Shown here in pieces: positions 52,504 to 62,780 of a stretch of 64,000 bases of DNA. The stretch is from Arenibacter echinorum (GTDB lineage Bacteria; Bacteroidota; Bacteroidia; Flavobacteriales; Flavobacteriaceae), in NCBI RefSeq assembly GCF_003259375.1, contig NZ_QLLN01000004.1, positions 374,495 through 438,494 of the forward strand. The letters run 5' to 3'. Position 1 is the first letter of the stretch. Each line of letters starts with the position of its first letter. A program made the position numbers and the translations under genes. The notes under the pieces were generated by a model. That model was not told the DNA's origin and made no database searches. It saw only the letters and a list, made by a program, of their open reading frames with translations.

Positions 52504-52606
52504 GATCTTCTATTTTTGATACCTCAACTCCACTGGCAATTACCTGGAACAATAACAAAATGCCATTGTAGTTTAAAAGACCATTATCTGCGTTTACAGT
52601 CCTTGC

Positions 52607-53545
52607 TTAGCAGAATTTTTCCTTGATCTTGTCTACCACCGTCTGTGCTAATTTTATTTTACTCTCCACCGTCCATCCTGCCACGTGAGGAGTAAGCAGT
52701 ACATTATTGGCCTTGATCAAATAGGTAAAGGCCTCTGGCAATTCTGACCCGCTGAACATATCTTCAAAAGATTTTTTTTCATATTCAAGTACATCCAAAC
52801 CGGCACCGAGCACCTTGCCCTCTTTCATTGCAGAAACAAGGTCTTCCGTAACCACGCATTTCCCCCTTGCGGTGTTGATCAACCAAAGGGGATTCTTGAA
52901 ATCTTTTAGAAAATCGGCATTGATCATATTAATGGTTGCAGGAGTTTGGGGTACGTGAAGACTAATAACTTGGGACCTTTGTTTAAATTCCATTATCCCA
53001 ACCTGTCTGGCGTTCTCATCCCCTACACCACCAACAATGTCGTAGCATATAACTTCCACATCAAAGCCCTTTAATTTTTTGGCAAAGGCCTTGCCCATAT
53101 TTCCATAGCCAATGATGCCTACCGTTTTGCCTTCCAGCTCTGTACCACGGTTACCTTCCCGGTCCCATTTCCCATTTCTTACCTCTATGTCCGCCTTGTT
53201 CAATTTATTAAAGAGCGACAATAGCATTCCCAGGGCGTGTTCCCCTACAGCATTGCGATTGCCTTCTGGGGCAGCCGCTAAAAAGATTCCCAGTTGCTTG
53301 GCATGATCGGTATCTATATTTTCCAAACCGGCACCTAAACGGCCAATAAACTTAAGGTTGACGGCCTTATCCAAAAAGGCCTCATCAATAGTGAACCTAC
53401 TTCTGATGATGACGCCCTCATAATCCCCTATTTTCTTTTCAATTTCCTCCTTGGAGGAGGTATAATCTTCATCATTCTGAAACCCCAAGGCATTAAACTG
53501 TTCAATGATCAAGGGATGATTTACATCTAAATGGAGAACTTTCAT
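52607..53545 (-). CDS. D-isomer-specific 2-hydroxyacid dehydrogenase (phosphoglycerate-dehydrogenase-like)
   Basis: A 312-residue NAD-dependent dehydrogenase. Substrate-domain motif FIGRLGAGLENID, NAD-binding VGIIGYGNMGKAFAKKL, ISLHVPQTPATINMI, LINTARGKCVV with the catalytic Arg, and VLLTPHVAGWT with the catalytic His are present. The length is that of short PGDH-type enzymes without an ACT domain. It could make 3-phosphohydroxypyruvate for serine synthesis or reduce another 2-ketoacid; no serC is adjacent. Its promoter -7 box is at 53564-53571. Confidence 0.88.
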   Translation of the reverse strand: MKVLHLDVNHPLIIEQFNALGFQNDEDYTSSKEEIEKKIGDYEGVIIRSRFTIDEAFLDKAVNLKFIGRLGAGLENIDTDHAKQLGIFLAAAPEGNRNAVGEHALGMLLSLFNKLNKADIEVRNGKWDREGNRGTELEGKTVGIIGYGNMGKAFAKKLKGFDVEVICYDIVGGVGDENARQVGIMEFKQRSQVISLHVPQTPATINMINADFLKDFKNPLWLINTARGKCVVTEDLVSAMKEGKVLGAGLDVLEYEKKSFEDMFSGSELPEAFTYLIKANNVLLTPHVAGWTVESKIKLAQTVVDKIKEKFC

Positions 53546-53563
53546 AAACTAAATATTAAAAGA

Positions 53564-53571
53564 CAAAGATA
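53564..53571 (-). promoter_or_regulatory. -7 element TATCTTTG of the hydroxyacid dehydrogenase
   Basis: On the minus strand TATCTTTG matches TAnnTTTG, 18 bases before the ATG at 53545. A TTG lies 23 bases further upstream, in range for a -33 box. Confidence 0.6.
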
Positions 53572-53650
53572 CAAGTCCGCTTGGCTACTGGAAACAAGAA
53601 ACCGGACTATTTTCAGGTTTAAATATAAAACTTTAGGACGTATTTGCACT

Positions 53651-53717
53651 AGGGATTGCAGCTGGCTACCGTGTAGCGCGGAAAGCCCGCCGCCGCCAAA
53701 GAAGGCGGAGTGCCCTA
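53651..53717. repeat. Dispersed extragenic repeat of Flavobacteriia type
   Basis: This GC-rich strip (AGGGATTGCAGCTGGCTACC, then GCGGAAAGCCCGCC, GCCAAAGAAGGCGGAGTGCCC) stands out from its AT-rich surroundings. It resembles a family of short extragenic repeats I recall from flavobacterial genomes with AGGGATTG, AGCGGAAAGCCCG and AGTGCCC blocks. It overlaps the mgtE stop by three bases. It has only one copy in this window, so the family assignment rests on memory. Confidence 0.5.
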
Positions 53718-55067
53718 AATGCCCAAAATAACCTTGGCGATAGAAAAATATATCAAAATCCCGAAAATATCGTTGCTTGTGGTAATAAACGGTCCCGTAG
53801 CAATGGCGGGATCTATACCCCTTTTGTGCAGAAACAGCGGTATAAAGGTCCCTATAATCCCTGCCACCACCGTTACGGTGATCAAGGAAATGGAAATTGC
53901 CAGGGAGGTAAGAAAACTTCCTTTCCACAGCCAGGTAAAAAATAATAGTATGGACGCCAAAACGGTCCCATTTAACAAGGCTAGCAACATTTCCTTTATA
54001 AGTCTTCCACTAATACTTCCTTTTAGGTCGTCATTGGCCAATCCCTGCACCATAATAGCACTGGATTGCACCCCTACGTTCCCGGCCATGGCAGCTATTA
54101 GCGGGGTGAAAAAGAATAGCACTCCATAATCGCTCATCAGGGTCTCGAAGCCGCCCATGATAGCCGCAGCCCCTACACCTCCCAAAAGGCCCAAAAACAA
54201 CCAGGGCAATCTGGCACGGGTCAGGTCCCAAATACTGTCGTCTGCCTCCACATCTTGGGAAATACCGGCAGCCAATTGATAATCCTTTTCTGCCTCTTCC
54301 CTAATAACATCCACAATATCGTCTATGGTAATACGGCCAACCAGCCTGCCAATTTCATCCACTACTGGAATGGCTTCCAAATCATATTTGGACATTATTT
54401 TGGCTACTTCCTCTGGTTTTTCATTTACGTTAACGGCATCTACCTTGGGAATATATACTTCACTGATATGGGTCTTGGTGGAGGTGGTAAGCAAATCCTT
54501 TAGGGAAAGTCGCCCTTTAAGTTTACCTTCATCATCTACCACATAAATGGAATGCACCCTAGTAACATTTTCCGCCTGTGCCCTCATTTCCTTTACGCAG
54601 GTAAGTACGTTCCAATTCTCATTGACTTTCACCAACTCCTTGGCCATTAATCCACCCGCCGAATTTTCATCATAGCGCAACAGGTCAACAATATGCTTGG
54701 CATGCTCCCTGTCCTCTAATTCGGAAATTACCTCCTGGACCATATTTTTTGGTAGTTCCCCAATGATGTCGGCGGCATCATCCGTATCCAACTCGTCCAA
54801 TTCCCCGGCAATTTCCTTGGCAGAAAGATTGGCAAGAATAGCCTCCCTAACATCAACATCCAGCTCCGTAAGGGTTTCCGATGTTTTTTCGCTATCCAGA
54901 AGTTTAATTAGATAGGTGGCATGGTCCTCGTCCAATTCGTTGATGATCTCCGCCACATCCGCATAATGCACCTCAGCCAACAAGGCCGACAATTGCCCGT
55001 CCTGATGGCTGTCTATTAGCTGTTCTATTTCAGCTAAATATTCCTCGGTGAGTTTAAATGGTATCAT
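53715..55067 (-). CDS. mgtE: Magnesium transporter MgtE
   Basis: A 450-residue MgtE channel. The cytoplasmic N domain (about 1-130, with [16 protein letters not shown] and [14 protein letters not shown]) and two CBS domains (about 130-255) sense magnesium. The membrane part has five helices with [18 protein letters not shown], the pore motif [18 protein letters not shown] and [33 protein letters not shown]. It admits magnesium and closes when cytoplasmic magnesium is high. Its first 14 bases overlap the rsmA 3' end, so the two are cotranscribed. Confidence 0.95.
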   Translation of the reverse strand: MIPFKLTEEYLAEIEQLIDSHQDGQLSALLAEVHYADVAEIINELDEDHATYLIKLLDSEKTSETLTELDVDVREAILANLSAKEIAGELDELDTDDAADIIGELPKNMVQEVISELEDREHAKHIVDLLRYDENSAGGLMAKELVKVNENWNVLTCVKEMRAQAENVTRVHSIYVVDDEGKLKGRLSLKDLLTTSTKTHISEVYIPKVDAVNVNEKPEEVAKIMSKYDLEAIPVVDEIGRLVGRITIDDIVDVIREEAEKDYQLAAGISQDVEADDSIWDLTRARLPWLFLGLLGGVGAAAIMGGFETLMSDYGVLFFFTPLIAAMAGNVGVQSSAIMVQGLANDDLKGSISGRLIKEMLLALLNGTVLASILLFFTWLWKGSFLTSLAISISLITVTVVAGIIGTFIPLFLHKRGIDPAIATGPFITTSNDIFGILIYFSIAKVILGI

Positions 55068-55926
55068 TTGCTATCTTCTGTGTCAACGAAATGAAGTCCG
55101 CAACGCTTAATTGCTCCGGACGCAGGCCAAATATAGCATCTTCTCTGAGAACATCTGAAAGATTGAATGTTTTTAAACTGTTACGAATGGTCTTTCTGCG
55201 CTGGTTAAACGCTGCCTTGACCACCTGTTTGAACAATCTTTCATCTACGCCCAAATGAAAATTTTCCTTTCTGGTTAGTCGCAACACTCCGGACTGCACT
55301 TTAGGAGGCGGATCAAAAACTTGGGGCGAAACTGTAAATAAATATTCCGCATCATAAAATGCCTGTACCAAAACTGACAGTATCCCATATGCCTTGCTGC
55401 CTTCCTTTTCACATATCCTTTCGGCCACCTCTTTTTGGAACATTCCGCTGAATTCCGGAATCTGATCCTTAAATTCCAACATCTTAAAAACAATCTGGGT
55501 GGAAATGTTATAGGGAAAATTCCCGGTTATAGCGAATTGCTCTTCCCCAAAAAGGGTCCATAGATCAAACTTTAAAAAATCGGCCTCCAAAACCTTGAAC
55601 TCCCCCTTGCGCTGCATTAAATTATTGTGCTCCAAAGGAAAGCTGTGATTAAGATAAATGATAGATTCCTCATCCAGATCCATAGCCACCAAATCGATAT
55701 CCCTTTCCAACAAATATTTGGTGAGCACCCCGGTACCAGGCCCTATCTCTATAACATTGCGATATCCGTTCAACTTTAGTGTTTCCCCAATTTTTTGAGC
55801 AACGGCCTCATCTTTCAAAAAATGTTGGCCTAAATGTTTTTTTGCTTTTACCGGACTTTCCTCCTGCCAAGGTCTACTGAACTTTTCCTTCTTGGAATGA
55901 AAGGTTTTTTTCCCTTTTTTGCTCAT
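55054..55926 (-). CDS. rsmA: 16S rRNA dimethyladenosine transferase RsmA (KsgA)
   Basis: A 290-residue rRNA methyltransferase that dimethylates two adjacent adenines in helix 45 of 16S rRNA. Motifs are [18 protein letters not shown], the SAM-binding [27 protein letters not shown] with the catalytic NFPY, and [16 protein letters not shown] lysine-rich extension of about 30 residues precedes the core. It overlaps mgtE by 14 bases and follows a DUF4286 gene by 16, forming a three-gene operon. Confidence 0.96.
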   Translation of the reverse strand: MSKKGKKTFHSKKEKFSRPWQEESPVKAKKHLGQHFLKDEAVAQKIGETLKLNGYRNVIEIGPGTGVLTKYLLERDIDLVAMDLDEESIIYLNHSFPLEHNNLMQRKGEFKVLEADFLKFDLWTLFGEEQFAITGNFPYNISTQIVFKMLEFKDQIPEFSGMFQKEVAERICEKEGSKAYGILSVLVQAFYDAEYLFTVSPQVFDPPPKVQSGVLRLTRKENFHLGVDERLFKQVVKAAFNQRRKTIRNSLKTFNLSDVLREDAIFGLRPEQLSVADFISLTQKIANDTI

Positions 55927-55942
55927 AGCGCTGCGTATTTAA

Positions 55943-56254
55943 TTAATGTTCGCTAATGATCGCCAACTCTGTCCTAAAGGCAACAAACTTGCCTGCAAAG
56001 AGTTCCATCACTTTTTTACGCAGTCTTTCTGCATCTTCGGCGTAATATTTTTGAAGGGTTTCTTTGGAATCGGTGGTATATTGAATGGAATAAGTAATTC
56101 CTCCCATCTCCTCCTCCACCAAAACCTGGGACATTAGAGCCTTGGTAAACTTTCCGGTTTCCAACATCTCGGGGATATGTATCTCCTTCATCCAGGACAG
56201 CCACTGTCCTTGGATCGATTCTTCAATATTCATGGTAACATTGTAAATATACAT
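55943..56254 (-). CDS. DUF4286 family protein
   Basis: A 103-residue protein of the DUF4286 family: MYIYNVTMNIEESIQGQWLSWMKEIHIPEML, then LVEEEMGGITYSIQY and FAGKFVAFRTELAII. Members are small ferredoxin-like-fold proteins of unknown role, found next to rsmA in many Bacteroidota, as here. The association suggests a role linked to ribosome maturation, but nothing more is visible. Confidence 0.85.
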   Translation of the reverse strand: MYIYNVTMNIEESIQGQWLSWMKEIHIPEMLETGKFTKALMSQVLVEEEMGGITYSIQYTTDSKETLQKYYAEDAERLRKKVMELFAGKFVAFRTELAIISEH

Positions 56255-56321
56255 GCTTCGTCATTGCATTCCCAAACGGGAATATTTATATTCATTTATG
56301 GATGGGCCAGGGCATTAAACA

Positions 56322-58106
56322 CTAATTAATACTGTCTCCCCGCAACATCCTAAAATTCCTTCTTGCCAGTGGAAAAAAATAACTATCCTGATAATTATAG
56401 ATAATTTTCTCGTAATGCGCCTTGGCCTTTTCAGGCTGATCCAGGATGTTCCGATACAATTCCGCCAGGGCAAAATTGGCATCATCGGCCAAAATATCGT
56501 TGGCATAGAATTCCACTATTTTAAGGTAGTTAAATTCCGCCTTTTCATAATCCTTTAATTCGATTAAAATTTCGGCCTGTTTCAAAAGTGCCTCATCCTC
56601 AATTTTTTCCCCTTTATGATTTTGGAGTATGTCTTCCAATAGCTCCACTGCCTCCTTTTTTTTATTTTGATAGGCCAAAAAATCGGCACGGGCGTACTTC
56701 TTTAAAGCTGTTTGGGTAGAATCTTCCAAGGAGTTATCGGAAATTAACAGACTTAATTGCATGGCATCATTGGCAATCAATTGCGAGGTAGATCCCCGTA
56801 GTATCTTTAATTGCGTTAAAGCCCAATCGAAATCGCCTTTATAGAAACTAGTTTGCGCCACTTTAAAACGCGCATCCTGACCAAGGACATCATTTTTTAA
56901 ATCTTTCTGGATCTGGGAAAAATAGATCAAGGCCTGATTAAACTGCCGATCATAGACCAAAATATCGCCCAAAGTACTTTTAATATAGGATTTGCTGTAA
57001 TTATTTAGAGGCAGCTCCAAACTTTGACCTAATATCTTAATAGCGGGCTCGGGGTTATTCTTATTGAAGGTTAAAAATTTGGCGTAGGCTATCTGAAGCT
57101 GCAAGGTTTCCATTTCGTAACCGTAGACGCCCAATAATTCATCAAATTTCTTTTGGACCTTCTCCAGGACCTTATCATCGGCTTCCAACAAATCTATTTC
57201 AATAAGATTTAGCTGGGCATCCAGGGCCACTACGGCGTCTGCACTATTTTCGGATATATACATAAACACCTCTTTTGCCGTATCTACATCCTGTTCCTCC
57301 ATGGCCATTTTTCCCAATCCTTGCAAACGTTGCAAAGAGGTCTCCCCGCCCCTTTTGTAAATAGCCTTTTCTTGGTTAAAGGCACTCTTAAATTGCTTTT
57401 GTTGAACAAAAAGCCAACTCAACAATTCGTTCCATAGTATATCCGGGCTTCTTTGCGCATTCTGAAGCAATACCTTTTTAAATTTAATGTTATTTGGGTT
57501 CTCCGCTTCCGAACTAATAAAATCGTTAATATTGCGCAGCACATTTGCCTGGGAAGCCTTGCCTTCACTTATTAATTTTAAATAGGATTCGTACATCTGC
57601 TCTATGTTGCCCTGCTCCCCATAGATCCTGGCTTTTTGAAAATTATAATCCAATCGGGGATTTAGCTCCATTGCGATGGAGTAAGCCTTTATGGCATAAT
57701 CCAGCAAGGCATATTTCTGAAACCTATATCCAAGACCATAGCCAAAATTAGGGTTCTCGCTTATTTTTTGAAGCGCCGCATTGTAATACTCGGTCGCCTT
57801 TTCAGCTTGATCCTGTAAGGTATAATTGTACCCCAGCTCAATGAGCATAGTAGGATAAATATTTTGCTCGTTCACCGCCTTCAACAAGAATTCTTCGGCC
57901 TTATCATATTGTTCCAATTGCTGGTAACAGGCCACTAGACCTTCCCCATAATCTGTCCGCATCGGATTTTTGGCGACCAACTTTTCATAGAACACTACGG
58001 CCTTATCAAAAGCACCATCCTCAAAATACTGTTTCGCCAAAAAGTCTTCCTGGGAAAGCAACAGTTGGGAACAAGAAAAAATAAGTATGAATATAAGTAG
58101 TCGCAA
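56322..58106 (-). CDS. Exported tetratricopeptide-repeat protein
   Basis: A 594-residue protein with a signal peptide (LRLLIFILIFSCSQLLLSQ) followed by TPR units from end to end, such as AKQYFEDGAFDKAVVFYEKLVAKNP, AEEFLLKAVNEQNIYPTMLIELG and AEFNYLKIVEFYANDILADDANFALAELY. It is probably periplasmic or surface-bound and binds other proteins. The frame is open to 58184, but that start lies upstream of the -7 box TATCTTTG (58121-58128). The TTG at 58106 gives a clean signal peptide and is preferred. Partner unknown; it is divergent from the response regulator. Confidence 0.82.
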   Translation of the reverse strand: MRLLIFILIFSCSQLLLSQEDFLAKQYFEDGAFDKAVVFYEKLVAKNPMRTDYGEGLVACYQQLEQYDKAEEFLLKAVNEQNIYPTMLIELGYNYTLQDQAEKATEYYNAALQKISENPNFGYGLGYRFQKYALLDYAIKAYSIAMELNPRLDYNFQKARIYGEQGNIEQMYESYLKLISEGKASQANVLRNINDFISSEAENPNNIKFKKVLLQNAQRSPDILWNELLSWLFVQQKQFKSAFNQEKAIYKRGGETSLQRLQGLGKMAMEEQDVDTAKEVFMYISENSADAVVALDAQLNLIEIDLLEADDKVLEKVQKKFDELLGVYGYEMETLQLQIAYAKFLTFNKNNPEPAIKILGQSLELPLNNYSKSYIKSTLGDILVYDRQFNQALIYFSQIQKDLKNDVLGQDARFKVAQTSFYKGDFDWALTQLKILRGSTSQLIANDAMQLSLLISDNSLEDSTQTALKKYARADFLAYQNKKKEAVELLEDILQNHKGEKIEDEALLKQAEILIELKDYEKAEFNYLKIVEFYANDILADDANFALAELYRNILDQPEKAKAHYEKIIYNYQDSYFFPLARRNFRMLRGDSIN

Positions 58107-58120
58107 AGATTCTTTTTTTT

Positions 58121-58128
58121 CAAAGATA
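58121..58128 (-). promoter_or_regulatory. -7 element TATCTTTG of the TPR gene
   Basis: On the minus strand TATCTTTG matches TAnnTTTG, 15 bases before the proposed TTG start at 58106. It lies within the longer open frame, which argues against the upstream ATG. Confidence 0.5.
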
Positions 58129-58212
58129 CATAGAATGTACAAAGTGGGTGTTAAGGCCAATATAAAGAATTTTAAGTAGGACAAACTTTAAATTCAGCTT
58201 AGATTTAAGGTG

Positions 58213-58220
58213 TAACTTTG
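58213..58220 (+). promoter_or_regulatory. -7 element TAACTTTG of the response-regulator operon
   Basis: TAACTTTG is an exact consensus match 17 bases before the response-regulator ATG at 58238 and is divergent from the TPR promoter. It probably drives the regulator and the kinase. Confidence 0.65.
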
Positions 58221-58237
58221 TGTATTATTTTTTTTGG

Positions 58238-58912
58238 ATGAAACTATTAATTGCAGAGGACGAAATTTCGTTACAACAATCCATTGTCACCTATTTGGAA
58301 AGGGATGGGAATGTTTGCGAATGTGCTTCCAATTATGAAGAGGCCATTTACAAAGTATCCCTATACGATTATGACGTAATTATCCTGGATGTTAATTTAG
58401 TCACCGGAAGCGGTCTGGAAGTCCTAAAGCAATTAAAAAAGGAAAAGAAAAAAGCGGGTGTAATCATTATTTCGGCCAATAATTCCTTGAACGATAAACT
58501 TGAAGGACTGGATTTGGGAGCAGATGATTACATAACCAAGCCTTTTCATTTGGCAGAGCTTAATTCGCGCATTAAAGCTGTTTTGAGAAGGGGCAAATTT
58601 GGCGGTGATGAAAACATTGTATTTAATGAAATAAGGGTAGATACAGGAGCAAAATCAGCCTATGTCCTGGACAAACCTTTGACCCTGACCCGCAAGGAAT
58701 ACGATTTATTGCTTTTCTTTATTACCAATAAAAACAGGATCCTCTCCAAAGAAATTATAGCAGAACATCTCTGGGGGGACAATAGCGATCTGGCAGATAA
58801 TTTCGATTTTATATATGTCCATATCAACAACCTACGAAAAAAATTAACGTCTGAAGGCGCAAAATACATCAAGACAGCCTACGGAAGTGGTTATAAATTC
58901 ACAGAAGAATAA
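58238..58912 (+). CDS. OmpR-family response regulator
   Basis: A 224-residue regulator: receiver domain with Asp51 in VIILDVNL, acidic pocket AEDE and the conserved Lys in DDYITKPFHLAEL, then a winged-helix DNA-binding domain (LTRKEYDLLLFFITNKNRILSKEIIAEHLWG, VHINNLRKKL, GSGYKF). The frame opens at a GTG at 58220, but the ATG at 58238 (MKLLIAEDE) is the natural start. The kinase follows after three bases. Likely targets include the beta-barrel receptor gene downstream. Confidence 0.93.
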   Translation: MKLLIAEDEISLQQSIVTYLERDGNVCECASNYEEAIYKVSLYDYDVIILDVNLVTGSGLEVLKQLKKEKKKAGVIIISANNSLNDKLEGLDLGADDYITKPFHLAELNSRIKAVLRRGKFGGDENIVFNEIRVDTGAKSAYVLDKPLTLTRKEYDLLLFFITNKNRILSKEIIAEHLWGDNSDLADNFDFIYVHINNLRKKLTSEGAKYIKTAYGSGYKFTEE

Positions 58913-58915
58913 AAT

Positions 58916-60202
58916 TTGGCCAAAAAGAACATAAAAATACCTTTATTGCGAAAAGCGTCCAAATCATTTCTTTGGGCCAGCATGCTATTGATGGTCCTTA
59001 GTACCATTGCCCTATTCTTTTATGTACGATGGTTGCTTGAACAAGAAGTAGAAGAGGAATTGTTTTCAGCAGAAGCTAGAATAGAAAGTGCACTATCGGC
59101 AGGGCAACACCCCAGTTCTTTGGCCCCCATAATAGAGATTAATGAAGTAGACGAATTAAAAACACCTTTTACCAAGGATACGGTTATCTACGACCCTTCC
59201 CAAGATGAAATGGAATTGTTCCGGGAACTTTCTACCTATAAAAGAATCAACAATAAATCGTATAAGATATCTGTGCGCGTTCTTGTTGTGGAAACCAACC
59301 AAATTTTATGGGCCATAATTCTTTCCTATATAGTCATAATATTCCTGGTCTTTGTTTTCCAATTCTACCTTAACAAATCCAGTAACAAGAAAATATGGAA
59401 TCCGTTCTTTCATAATTTGGAACAAATGAAAAAGTTTTCATTGTTGTCCAAGGAACCGATACAGCTATTGGACAGTGAAATCCTGGAGTTTTCCGAACTA
59501 AACAAAGAGATTGCCTTATTAACGGGCAAAGTCCGTGACGATTATGAAAACTTAAAGCAATATACAGAGGATGTTTCCCATGAACTACAGACCCCTCTGG
59601 CCATTATACAGGCCAAAATTGAAAATATAATTAACGACCAAACGGTAACGGAGGTACAATTTAACCAGTTGGCGTCCATACAAAAAGACATACAGCGACT
59701 AACACAATTAAATAAACGCTTGGCATTGTTGACCAAGTTGGAGAACCACCAATTCACGCACAGGGCGAATATTGATATCACCGATTTAATAGCCCAAATC
59801 ATTTCCAATTTTAATGAGATTTCCACGATTAGCTTAACCTTCGAAAAAGCCAGTAACATCATGGCCAATATTGACCCCTATTTGGCGGAAATATTATGTA
59901 ATAACATCATTTCCAATGCCATAAAACACAGCTCCCATAGAAAACCCATAAACATAGAAGCGAAAGACATGGTTCTTTCCGTCTACAATTACGGCCCCAC
60001 TCCCATTGTCAATCCGCAATATCTTTTTACAAGGTTTTACAGGGAAAACAAGGAATTTAAATCGACCGGACTGGGTCTTGCCATAGTTAAGAAAATATGT
60101 GAACTTTACGGTTACGAAATTACTTACGCCTACATAAACGAGCATCACTGTTTTTCTATAGATTTTGGCTCCACCAAGTCTACAAGGAAATTGTCGAGCT
60201 AA
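58916..60202 (+). CDS. Sensor histidine kinase with degenerate G box
   Basis: A 428-residue kinase with two transmembrane helices (about 18-38 and 130-150), a short periplasmic loop, a HAMP-like linker, and HisKA with His222 in DVSHELQTPLAII. The HATPase domain has N box NNIISNAIKHSS and GLGLAIVKKICELYG, but the G1 box reads YNYGPTPI instead of DxGxG. It starts at a TTG three bases after the regulator stop, and no nearby ATG replaces it. It should phosphorylate the upstream regulator. The loop is too short to suggest a ligand. Confidence 0.9.
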   Translation: MAKKNIKIPLLRKASKSFLWASMLLMVLSTIALFFYVRWLLEQEVEEELFSAEARIESALSAGQHPSSLAPIIEINEVDELKTPFTKDTVIYDPSQDEMELFRELSTYKRINNKSYKISVRVLVVETNQILWAIILSYIVIIFLVFVFQFYLNKSSNKKIWNPFFHNLEQMKKFSLLSKEPIQLLDSEILEFSELNKEIALLTGKVRDDYENLKQYTEDVSHELQTPLAIIQAKIENIINDQTVTEVQFNQLASIQKDIQRLTQLNKRLALLTKLENHQFTHRANIDITDLIAQIISNFNEISTISLTFEKASNIMANIDPYLAEILCNNIISNAIKHSSHRKPINIEAKDMVLSVYNYGPTPIVNPQYLFTRFYRENKEFKSTGLGLAIVKKICELYGYEITYAYINEHHCFSIDFGSTKSTRKLSS

Positions 60203-60273
60203 GTTATCGGGCTTTAAATTCTCTTTAGATTGCTCCCTTACTTTTCGGGCAAAATTGAATTCTGACTACCAAA

Positions 60274-62697
60274 ATGAACAAGAATATCACCTTCTTACTA
60301 ACATTTATACTTTTCAGCCTTTCTATGGTTTCCGCCCAAAAATCCATTAGTATCACCGGGCAATTGCTAGACGCCTCCACCAATGAACCGATGCCTTTTG
60401 CCAATGTAGCTGTTAACCAGTTTCCGGATAATTCTTTGGTAACCGGAGGTATAACGGAAGAAGATGGAAAATTTTTTATTGAAAATATCCCTGTAGGCAC
60501 CTACACCATTTATTTTACCTACATAGGATTTGCCTCCACCTCACAAAAAATTACCACCAGTGGTCTTAACACCGTTTTCGATCTAGGTCGGATAGAATTA
60601 TCCCCGGACGCCGAAATGCTGAATGAAATAGAAGTAACGGGAAAACAGGCAACCACCAATTCTGAATTGAATAAAAAATCCTTTAATCTAAGCGATAATA
60701 TTGCCCAATCTGGGGGCTCTGTCCTGGATGCTATGAAAACTATGCCCGGGGTAACCTTTGATCAGGACGGAAAGGTAATACTTCGGGGAAGTGACAAGGT
60801 AGTTATTTTAATAGACGGAAAACAATCCAGTCTCACAGGATTTGGCAATCAGAAGGGATTGGGCAATATCCCCGCGGCCAATATTGAAAAAATAGAGATA
60901 ATTAATAATCCATCGGCCAAATATGACGCCAATGGTTTCGCTGGAATCGTAAATATCATTTATAAAAAGGAAAAAAAGACAGGATTTAATGGCGATGCCG
61001 GACTCTCCTTTGGTTTGGGGGCTTTGGGCAAAAAGAAGGAAGATACCAGAACCGATCTTGGGTCCTACTCCCTTAACCCCAAACTTATTCCCAGTCTAAA
61101 TTTCAATTACAAGGCCAATAAATTGAACTATTTTTTACTGTCGGAATTTATTTTGCAGGAGGCCCTACCGAATAACGAATTTACCACGAGACACTATGAC
61201 GACGGTAAAAATACCTTATCACAGGTGCCGGAAAACCGCAGGCAGTTCCGCGCCATTATAAATGGGGGCATAGACTGGGAATTAAATAACAATGATGCCA
61301 TTACGGTTTCAGGTATGTACGACCGTGAAAAGCATATAGACACTTCACAGGTTGCCTTTATAAATTTGAACACCAATAGCCGGGAAAGGTATTACAATTG
61401 GCAGGAGGAAGAAGTTACAAGTTATATAAATGTGGCTGTAAATTACAAGCATAAATTTTCGAAGATAGGCCACACCCTTAGCGCAAATGCCCAATATACA
61501 AGGGGACTGGAAGATGAAAGCTATTTCCTGAACGACAGTTCTGCCATAAGGGTCGGACGGGATGCTACCAATATTTTGGCCATTGAGCATACAACCAGCC
61601 TATCTGCAGACTACTCCAGAGCCCTTAAGCATGGGAAAATAGAATTGGGATCCAAAGTAAGAATTAGAAGGTTGCCGGTAGAGTACACTATAACTCCGGG
61701 AAACAATAGTATTATATATCCCGATATGGGTACCTATTCCGACTGGGGCGAAAACCTCTACGCCCTTTATACCAACTATTTGCTTGAGAAAGAAAAATTT
61801 GACATAGAAGCAGGCCTGCGAGCAGAACATACCGATGTATTTTATGACATAGATCCGGCTAACAACTATTACCAGAACAACGACGCCTACAATTATTTTG
61901 AACTTTTCCCCAGTTTGCGCTTCACCTATAAATTAAATGATTACAATAGGCTATCCATGTTTTACAATAGACGGGTAGACAGACCAGGCGAACCCGAACT
62001 GCGTATTTTTCCCAAATATGATGATCCGGAACTCTTAAAAGTGGGCAATCCGTATTTACGCCCGCAATTTACGGACGCCGTGGAGGTTGCACATAAATAC
62101 AGCTGGGGGACCGGTTCCCTTTTTTCTGCCCTTTATCACAGAATGATAAAAGATCAATATATGCGTATTTTTAGCATAGACGATTCCAATCCTGACTATG
62201 ATATTGTAAACAAAATATATCAGAATACAGGTAATGCTACCAATACCGGTATTGAATTACTGATGAGTCAGGATATTACCAGAAATTGGAAACTATCCGC
62301 AAGTATAAATTGGTATGTAAACAGCATAGACAATTATACCGGCACTTTGTTATTCCCTTATGTACGGCCATTCTATATTGAAAAATCATCCGATAATGCT
62401 GGCGATTTTAAAATTAATAATGAATTTACCCTGCCCAAAAACTGGGCACTGCAGCTTACGGGTCTTTATTACTCGGACAAGAATATTCCCCAAGGCAAAC
62501 AACTATCTCGATCCTCGATTGATGCCGGTATAAAGAAAATAGTTTGGGATGGCCATGGAGAGTTTACCCTCTCCGCCTCGGACATTTTTAACACCTTTGG
62601 CCTGCGGCAAGAAGTTGTAAGTGACGGCTTTACCGCTATGTATGAAAACTATTTTGAAACGCAGATAATAAGGGCCGGATTTAAGTATAAGTTTTAA
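60274..62697 (+). CDS. Outer-membrane beta-barrel (TonB-receptor-like) protein
   Basis: An 807-residue outer-membrane protein. A signal peptide (LTFILFSLSMVSAQ) is followed by a carboxypeptidase-regulatory-like domain (about 25-110, ITGQLLDASTNEPMPFANVAV), a plug domain (VLDAMKTMPGVTFDQDGKVILRG, VVILIDGKQSSLTG, NPSAKYDANGFAGIVNI) and a large barrel ending in FETQIIRAGFKYKF. No TonB box is clear. It fits the outer-membrane-beta family often placed with two-component systems in Flavobacteriia. It lies 71 bases after the kinase, so shared control is likely. Cargo unknown. Confidence 0.9.
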   Translation: MNKNITFLLTFILFSLSMVSAQKSISITGQLLDASTNEPMPFANVAVNQFPDNSLVTGGITEEDGKFFIENIPVGTYTIYFTYIGFASTSQKITTSGLNTVFDLGRIELSPDAEMLNEIEVTGKQATTNSELNKKSFNLSDNIAQSGGSVLDAMKTMPGVTFDQDGKVILRGSDKVVILIDGKQSSLTGFGNQKGLGNIPAANIEKIEIINNPSAKYDANGFAGIVNIIYKKEKKTGFNGDAGLSFGLGALGKKKEDTRTDLGSYSLNPKLIPSLNFNYKANKLNYFLLSEFILQEALPNNEFTTRHYDDGKNTLSQVPENRRQFRAIINGGIDWELNNNDAITVSGMYDREKHIDTSQVAFINLNTNSRERYYNWQEEEVTSYINVAVNYKHKFSKIGHTLSANAQYTRGLEDESYFLNDSSAIRVGRDATNILAIEHTTSLSADYSRALKHGKIELGSKVRIRRLPVEYTITPGNNSIIYPDMGTYSDWGENLYALYTNYLLEKEKFDIEAGLRAEHTDVFYDIDPANNYYQNNDAYNYFELFPSLRFTYKLNDYNRLSMFYNRRVDRPGEPELRIFPKYDDPELLKVGNPYLRPQFTDAVEVAHKYSWGTGSLFSALYHRMIKDQYMRIFSIDDSNPDYDIVNKIYQNTGNATNTGIELLMSQDITRNWKLSASINWYVNSIDNYTGTLLFPYVRPFYIEKSSDNAGDFKINNEFTLPKNWALQLTGLYYSDKNIPQGKQLSRSSIDAGIKKIVWDGHGEFTLSASDIFNTFGLRQEVVSDGFTAMYENYFETQIIRAGFKYKF

Positions 62698-62780
62698 CTG
62701 GTGCAAAGACCCAAGTCCTTGATACTTTAAAATTTCTTTAGAATGTTATCCTAATATTGATTTATAATTATACATTTAAA

